NCBI GenBank assembly: GCA_016722575.1
Contig: JADKIY010000002.1
Location: 930,001-994,000 of the forward strand
DNA: 64,000 nt
Source: Elusimicrobiota bacterium
GTDB taxonomy: Bacteria > Elusimicrobiota > Elusimicrobia > FEN-1173
Reading direction: 5' to 3'
The notes beneath the pieces are model-generated. The model saw nothing but the letters and a program-made list of their open reading frames with translations, was not told the origin of the DNA and did not search any database. Shown piece after piece: positions 59,229 through 64,000 of the stretch; position 1 is the first letter of the stretch, and the number at the start of each line of letters is the position of its first letter. Both the position numbers and the translations under genes were made by a program.

Positions 59229-60637
59229 CAGCGAGGTCCCTGGGGCGTGTCTTCCACGACGATGCGCCGGCGCGCGAGCTCGTCGCGCAGGCGATCGGCT
59301 TCCGGCCAATTTTTGCTTTTGCGGGCGGCGGTTCGTTGGTTCACGAGGGCTTGAATGTCCCCGTCGGCTTCCCCCGCCGCCGCCGACAATTCGATCCCCA
59401 ACACCTGTTCAAAGGCGTCCCGCAACAGGGCGACGCCCCGGCGGAGCCCCTCGGTGGAAAGGGCCTTCGGCGTCTCCAACCGCGTTTTCAGCTCGCCCAA
59501 CAGGTCGTGCACCACCGCGAGGGCTCGGGGCGAATTAAAATTGTCGGCCAAGGCGTCGTTCAGCCGTTCGGGAAATTCCGCCAGGGTTTTTTCCAACGTT
59601 TTGCCGTTCTTGGGTTTGTCCGTCAGCGGGGTCTTGAGCCCCGCTTCCAGCCGCCGGAAATCTTCGTCGATTTCGGCCAGGCGTTCCGCCGCCTGCTTCA
59701 ATAAATCGTCGGAAAACTCCAAGGGGCCCCGGTAGTGGTGGCTCAGCAGGAAAAAGCGGACAACCCGGGGAGCGTGAAGCTTGAAAATGTCCGTCAGGGT
59801 GAAAAAATTGCCGAGGGACTTGGACATTTTCTCTTTATGGACCGTGACGAACCCGTTGTGGATCCAGTAGCGGGCGAAGGTTTTTCCCGTGGCGCCTTCG
59901 GATTGGGCGATTTCGTTTTCGTGGTGCGGAAAAATCAAATCCTGTCCGCCGCCGTGAATGTCGAAGGTTTCCGTTTGGAGATTGGCCAGGCTCATGACGG
60001 AGCATTCGATGTGCCATCCCGGGCGCCCAGGCCCCCAGGGAGAGGGCCACGACGGTTCCCCGGGTTTGGCCGCCTTCCAGAGGGCGAAATCCAGGGGATC
60101 GTCCTTCCGGGCGTCCACCTCGACCCGCGCCCCCGACAAAAGATCGTCCGGCGAGCGTTTGGCCAGCCGGCCGTAGGCGGGAAATTTCCGGACGGCGTAG
60201 TAAACGTCGCCGTCCCGGGGGTAGGCCAGGCCCTTGGCGACCAGCCGCTCGATGAAAGCGACGATGGCCGGAACGTGCGTGGTCACCCGGGGGTAAATCG
60301 CGGCCCGTTGAACCCGGAGGCGGTCCATTTTGTCGAAGTAGTCGGCGATGTATCGCTCCGCCAGAGCCTCGGGCGTCTCGCCCCGCTCGGCGGCGCGGCG
60401 GATGATCTTGTCGTCCACGTCGGTAAAATTCTGGACGTGGGTCACGGCGTAGCCCAAGCGCTCGAGGCAACGGCGGACAAAATCGAAAGTGACGTAGCAA
60501 CGGGCGTGGCCCAGGTGGCACTCGTCGTAGGGCGTGACGCCGCAGACGTACAGGGAAACCCGCCCCGGCGTCAGCGGCTCGAAATTTTCCTCGCGGCCCG
60601 TGAGGGTGTTGTGGAAGCGGAGCGGACGGGGAGTCAC
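59213..60637 (-). CDS. cysS: Cysteinyl-tRNA synthetase
   Basis: 474 residues. The zinc site begins at VCGVTPYD, the HIGH motif is HLGHAR and KMSKS is present in full (KEKMSKSLGN). It charges tRNA-Cys and can make persulfides. GTG start overlaps the ispF stop as GTGA. Common neighbour ispDF order is kept. Confidence 0.98.
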   Translation of the reverse strand: MTPRPLRFHNTLTGREENFEPLTPGRVSLYVCGVTPYDECHLGHARCYVTFDFVRRCLERLGYAVTHVQNFTDVDDKIIRRAAERGETPEALAERYIADYFDKMDRLRVQRAAIYPRVTTHVPAIVAFIERLVAKGLAYPRDGDVYYAVRKFPAYGRLAKRSPDDLLSGARVEVDARKDDPLDFALWKAAKPGEPSWPSPWGPGRPGWHIECSVMSLANLQTETFDIHGGGQDLIFPHHENEIAQSEGATGKTFARYWIHNGFVTVHKEKMSKSLGNFFTLTDIFKLHAPRVVRFFLLSHHYRGPLEFSDDLLKQAAERLAEIDEDFRRLEAGLKTPLTDKPKNGKTLEKTLAEFPERLNDALADNFNSPRALAVVHDLLGELKTRLETPKALSTEGLRRGVALLRDAFEQVLGIELSAAAGEADGDIQALVNQRTAARKSKNWPEADRLRDELARRRIVVEDTPQGPRWWKTN

Positions 60638-61146
60638 GGGCGGGACCGGGGGGCCAAGGCGACGACCGCCAGGGCCGCCAACCCCTCCCGGCGGCCGACA
60701 AAGCCCATCCCCTCGTTGGTCTTGGCTTTGACGTTCACGCGGGACGGCGGCACGCCCAGGGCCCGGGCCAGACGGGCGCGGATGCGATTTTTGTAGGGAC
60801 CCAAACGGGGCGTTTCGGCGAGCAGCGTGGCGTCAACGTTCACGACGTGGTGGGAACGGACGGTGCGCCGGCGGGCGTCCGCCAGCAACTTCAAACTGTC
60901 GGCGTTCTTGAAGCGCGGGTCCCGGTCCGAATACCACGTTCCGATGTCGCCCCGGCCGGCGGCGCCGATCAAGGCGTCGATCACGGCGTGGGTCAGGACG
61001 TCCGCGTCGGAGTGTCCGTCCAACCCGCGGTCGTGGGGAATGCGCACGCCGCCCAGGATCAGCGGCCGGCCTTTTTTGAAACGGTGGCTGTCGTAGCCGA
61101 ATCCCACGGCGGTCGGGACCGCGGACCGGGCCGGCACGGGACTCAC
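60634..61146 (-). CDS. ispF: 2-C-methyl-D-erythritol 2,4-cyclodiphosphate synthase
   Basis: 170 residues. Metal and substrate residues are in GYDSHRF and HSDADVLTHAVIDAL, with KAKTNEGMGFVGRREG near the C-terminus. It is the fifth enzyme of the MEP route. The GTG overlaps the ispD stop as GTGA; another GTG three codons later is possible. Confidence 0.96.
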   Translation of the reverse strand: MSPVPARSAVPTAVGFGYDSHRFKKGRPLILGGVRIPHDRGLDGHSDADVLTHAVIDALIGAAGRGDIGTWYSDRDPRFKNADSLKLLADARRRTVRSHHVVNVDATLLAETPRLGPYKNRIRARLARALGVPPSRVNVKAKTNEGMGFVGRREGLAALAVVALAPRSRP

Positions 61147-61835
61147 CGGTCCTTCCGGGCGATCAAGACCCGGCGGCAAAGATCGAAATCCTCGGGCAAC
61201 GTCACTTTGAAATTATCGGCCGACCCCAAAACGATTTCCACCGGGCGCCCCGCCCGCTCCACGGCTTGAACGTCGTCGGTCAGGGGGCCGGTCACCTCAA
61301 AAAACGCGCGGGTTTCGGCGCGGCGAAATCCCTGGGGGGTTTGGGCCAGCCAGAGGCCCGTGCGGGGCACCGTGCGACGCACGGACCAGCGCCCGGCGCG
61401 TTGAACGCCCTCTTTGATCGTGTCCGGCACCGGCCAGGCGGCCAACGCGGCCCCGGTGCGGCGCGCGGCGCGGATGACGCGGTCGATCACGGGGCGCGTG
61501 ACCAGGGCCCGGGCCGCGTCGTGAACCAAAACGAGGTCGCAGGGGCCCGGCAGCGCCCGGAGACCGGCCCGAACGGAATCCGCCCGTTCGGCGCCGCCCG
61601 GCACGACCGCGATCACTTTTTTGAACCCGGCGCGGCGAAGATAGCGGTCGGTCCAGAGCCGGCGGTCCTGGGGGACCACCATCACGATGGCGGTCACCGC
61701 CGGGGTACGCTCCAGGGCCCGGAGCGGCCAATGAAACAGCGGCCGCCCGTTCAGGGAGCGAAATTGCTTGGGCGGACCGCCGCCGCCGAAGCGGCGACCG
61801 CGGCCCGCGGCCACGAGGACCGCGCCAACCGGCAT
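61143..61835 (-). CDS. ispD: 2-C-methyl-D-erythritol 4-phosphate cytidylyltransferase
   Basis: 230 residues. The CTP site is VLVAAGRGRRFGGGGPPKQF, with LVHDAARALVTRPVI and the C-terminal ITLPEDF-like VTLPEDFDLC. It makes CDP-methylerythritol. It lies six bases after the PIN-TRAM gene. Confidence 0.96.
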   Translation of the reverse strand: MPVGAVLVAAGRGRRFGGGGPPKQFRSLNGRPLFHWPLRALERTPAVTAIVMVVPQDRRLWTDRYLRRAGFKKVIAVVPGGAERADSVRAGLRALPGPCDLVLVHDAARALVTRPVIDRVIRAARRTGAALAAWPVPDTIKEGVQRAGRWSVRRTVPRTGLWLAQTPQGFRRAETRAFFEVTGPLTDDVQAVERAGRPVEIVLGSADNFKVTLPEDFDLCRRVLIARKDR

Positions 61836-61841
61836 GGGGCT

Positions 61842-62882
61842 TTACAGATCCGGGTGGGCCGGCGTGGCCGGCCGTTCCGCGGCGGCGGCCGGCTCGGCGT
61901 GGCCCCGGGACATTTTGGTGAAAATCATCCGCCCGGCGGAGGTTTGAAGAATGGACGTCACCGTGGCGTGAACCTTTTGCCCGATGGCGCGACGGCCTTC
62001 CTCCACGACCACCATGGTCCCGTCGTCCAAATAGGCGACGCCCTGGTCCCGTTCCTTGCCTTCTTTGAGCACGAAGACGTTCATGACTTCGCCGGGGAGC
62101 ACCACGGGCTTCAAGGCGTTGGCCAGATCGTTGACGTTCAACACCGTGACGCCCTGGAGGCTCGCGATTTTGTTGAGGTTGAAGTCCGTCGTCAACACCT
62201 TGGCGCCCAGGTCTTTGGCCAGGGCCACCAACTTGGAATCGGCTTCCTTGATGTCGGGATAATCTTTATCAAAAATGCGGACCGGCACCTCCGGGTTTTC
62301 CTGAAGCCGCGCGAGAATGTCCATGCCGCGCCGCCCCCGGGCCCGCTTGGCCCCGTCGGAGGAATCCGCCACCGCCTGAAGTTCCTGCAGAATGAAGCGC
62401 GGAACCACCAGCGTCCCGTAAATAAATTTCGTCTCGCAGATGTCGGCGATGCGGCCGTCGATGAGGACCGACGTGTCCACCAAGTGGGTGGCCAGCGCTT
62501 TTTTCTTCGCCCCTTTGACGATCAGATCCCGGTCCAACAGTTCCAATTCCGACCGTTTCCGAACGAACAACACCATGCCGAGATACGACAGCACCAAGTG
62601 GGAAATCAGGGACCCCTTCTGCGCGAAGGCGAACACCTTGTCGCTCCCCAGTTGAAACGTCACCCAATTGAGCAGTTGCGCGGTCACCAACCCCAACACC
62701 GCGCCGATCACCGCCGAAATAAGCGCGTCCAACGCCACCCGTTCAATGATAATTTCGGCGCCGATGACCAAGAGCGCGACGCCGACGCCGATCAGAATTC
62801 CCTTGGAATCATGGGAAATCTGAGTGTAACTGATGATGGGCCCGATCACGATGACCAAGCCCCTTATGATGTTGATAAGCAC
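61842..62882 (-). CDS. PIN and TRAM domain membrane protein (YacL-like)
   Basis: 346 residues. Four membrane helices are at the N-terminus, followed by a PIN nuclease domain (HLVDTSVLIDGRIADI, then LTTDFNLNK with the acidic residues) and a C-terminal TRAM domain for RNA binding. Such proteins commonly stand beside radA, ispD and cysS. The role is probably RNA cleavage near the membrane. GTG start with GGGG upstream. Confidence 0.9.
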   Translation of the reverse strand: MLINIIRGLVIVIGPIISYTQISHDSKGILIGVGVALLVIGAEIIIERVALDALISAVIGAVLGLVTAQLLNWVTFQLGSDKVFAFAQKGSLISHLVLSYLGMVLFVRKRSELELLDRDLIVKGAKKKALATHLVDTSVLIDGRIADICETKFIYGTLVVPRFILQELQAVADSSDGAKRARGRRGMDILARLQENPEVPVRIFDKDYPDIKEADSKLVALAKDLGAKVLTTDFNLNKIASLQGVTVLNVNDLANALKPVVLPGEVMNVFVLKEGKERDQGVAYLDDGTMVVVEEGRRAIGQKVHATVTSILQTSAGRMIFTKMSRGHAEPAAAAERPATPAHPDL

Positions 62883-62912
62883 GGAGTACCCCCCCCGATT
62901 AGGATAATAAAA

Positions 62913-64000
62913 TCATTGGGCCGAAAGACCGGCCTGCGCCAAGGCTTCCGACAAGGTCGCCACGGCCCGCACGTCCAACCCTTTGGGCGCTTCCAGGGCG
63001 CGCCCCCGCGCTTTGGGCATGATCACGCGGGAGAATCCCAACTGCGCGGCCTCGCTCAACCGTTCCGCGGTCTGGGCGACGGGGCGCAATTCGCCGCTCA
63101 ACCCCACTTCGCCCAGCCAAAGCGTCTTGGCCGGGATGGAACGATCCAAAAAAGAACTGGCGATGGCCGCCGAAATGGCCAAATCGGCGGCGGGTTCGCG
63201 CACGTCCAGACCGCCGGTGGCGTTCACGTAGACGTCCTGGGAATCCAGGTGAAAACCGCACCGTTTGTCCAACACCGCCACCAGGAGCAACGTCCGGTTG
63301 TAGTCGACCCCGGACATCTGGCGTCGGGGCATGCCGAAAAGGGTTCGAGAGGTGAGGGCCTGAACCTCCACCAAGAGCGGCCGGGTGCCTTCCAGGGCGG
63401 CCAAGACCGCCGTGCCCGCCGGGGCGGCCCCCGCGTGGTCCCCCAAGAAGAGCGCCGAGGGATTTTTGACTTCGGCCAACCCCGTTCCCGTCATCTCAAA
63501 CACGCCGATCTCGTTGGTGGGGCCGAACCGATTTTTGACGGCCCGCAAAATCCGGTGAATGTCCTGCCGCTCGGTTTCAAAATAAAGGACCGTGTCCACC
63601 ATGTGTTCCAACACCCGGGGCCCCGCCAAATCCCCTTCCTTGGTCACGTGGCCCAGGAGGAAAACACCGATGCCCCGGCCCTTGGCCAGGTGAAGCAGCT
63701 CCGCCGCGCATTCCCGGATTTGAGCCACGGCGCCCGGGGCGCCGGCCACGTCGGGCTTGTGAACGGTTTGGACGGAATCGACGACCAACACGCCGGGCCG
63801 CGTTTCCTCCACGGCTTCGAGAATCTTGGTGAGGTCCGTTTCGGCCACCAAAAAGAGGGCCGGGTTGCGGACGCCCAAACGCGCCGCCCGCCCTTTCACT
63901 TGATCCGGCGACTCTTCCCCCGAAACATAGAGAACCGGAAAATCCGGCCGGGCCAATTGATTCGCCACCTGGAGCATCAGCGTCGATTTGCCGATCCCCG
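62913..64000 (-). CDS. radA: DNA repair protein RadA (5' end cut by window)
   Basis: About 362 residues are visible; the N-terminal zinc finger lies beyond the right edge and the Walker A (GIGKSTLMLQVANQ) is at the edge. VLVVDSVQT is Walker B, KNRFGPTNEIGVFEM the RadA signature, and the C-terminal region is a Lon-like domain (DVYVNATGGLDVREPAADLA). RadA drives branch migration in recombination. It precedes the PIN-TRAM gene by 30 bases. Confidence 0.96.
   Translation of the reverse strand, partial: GIGKSTLMLQVANQLARPDFPVLYVSGEESPDQVKGRAARLGVRNPALFLVAETDLTKILEAVEETRPGVLVVDSVQTVHKPDVAGAPGAVAQIRECAAELLHLAKGRGIGVFLLGHVTKEGDLAGPRVLEHMVDTVLYFETERQDIHRILRAVKNRFGPTNEIGVFEMTGTGLAEVKNPSALFLGDHAGAAPAGTAVLAALEGTRPLLVEVQALTSRTLFGMPRRQMSGVDYNRTLLLVAVLDKRCGFHLDSQDVYVNATGGLDVREPAADLAISAAIASSFLDRSIPAKTLWLGEVGLSGELRPVAQTAERLSEAAQLGFSRVIMPKARGRALEAPKGLDVRAVATLSEALAQAGLSAQ

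Overview
This is a GC-rich, gene-dense bacterial stretch with about 57 protein genes, no rRNA, tRNA, CRISPR array or insertion sequence that I can support. The cell is probably Gram-negative: there is an outer-membrane beta-barrel protein, a periplasmic-type di-heme peroxidase and secreted enzymes with cleavable signal peptides. It uses F-type ATP synthase, the MEP isoprenoid route (ispD, ispF), B12-dependent methionine synthesis, pyruvate phosphate dikinase and FabV-type enoyl reductase. Three secreted proteins share a C-terminal FlgD/Ig-like tail ending in VLQR or VVQK, and there are large prepilin-like proteins and a single-domain bacterial histone. Together these suggest an uncultured lineage such as Elusimicrobiota; this placement is inference, not proof.

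Layout. 1-3794 (minus): iscS-iscU-mnmA-thiO, a sulfur-transfer and tRNA-thiolation operon running off the left edge. 3861-7206: two convergent membrane glycosyltransferases. 7309-13530 (minus): phzF-metH and a secreted clan GH-A glycosidase. 13617-13814: histone-fold protein with its own terminator. 14103-25383 (minus): di-heme peroxidase, a second secreted glycosidase, ppdK with a clear sigma-70 promoter, then a coupled trio (thioredoxin-domain YyaL type, subtilase, lectin-fold lyase-like). 25678-30684 (minus): three overlapping minor-pilin genes, one of 1,027 residues. 31234-36754 (plus): a SigR/RsrA-like sigma and zinc anti-sigma pair, polysaccharide-type glycosyltransferases, a stand-alone transcription unit for an 8-residue peptide, then a DUF2064 and an ArsC-like gene. 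36816-46313 (minus): a response regulator, then a complete ATP synthase operon interrupted by four unrelated genes. 46519-49968: a small basic protein, rhomboid-like protein, cold-shock protein, folD, an exonuclease and a lipid kinase. 50115-53218 (plus): typA and fabV. 53237-55348 (minus): a membrane protein with ten regularly spaced CXXC motifs. 55424-64000 (minus): one tightly coupled operon radA, PIN-TRAM, ispD, ispF, cysS, rlmB and two glycosyltransferases, cut by the right edge.

How it works together. Many genes overlap by the four-base NTGA arrangement, so translational coupling is the rule. The most notable regulatory signal is GGGAAC-N16/17-GTT, very close to the actinobacterial SigR promoter consensus. 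It occurs directly in front of the SigR-like gene, the 8-residue peptide gene and the cold-shock gene, which would make a small thiol-stress regulon. The candidates I consider least described are the tiny Cys-containing peptide unit, the ten-CXXC membrane protein, the histone, the giant minor pilin and the interrupted ATP synthase operon.
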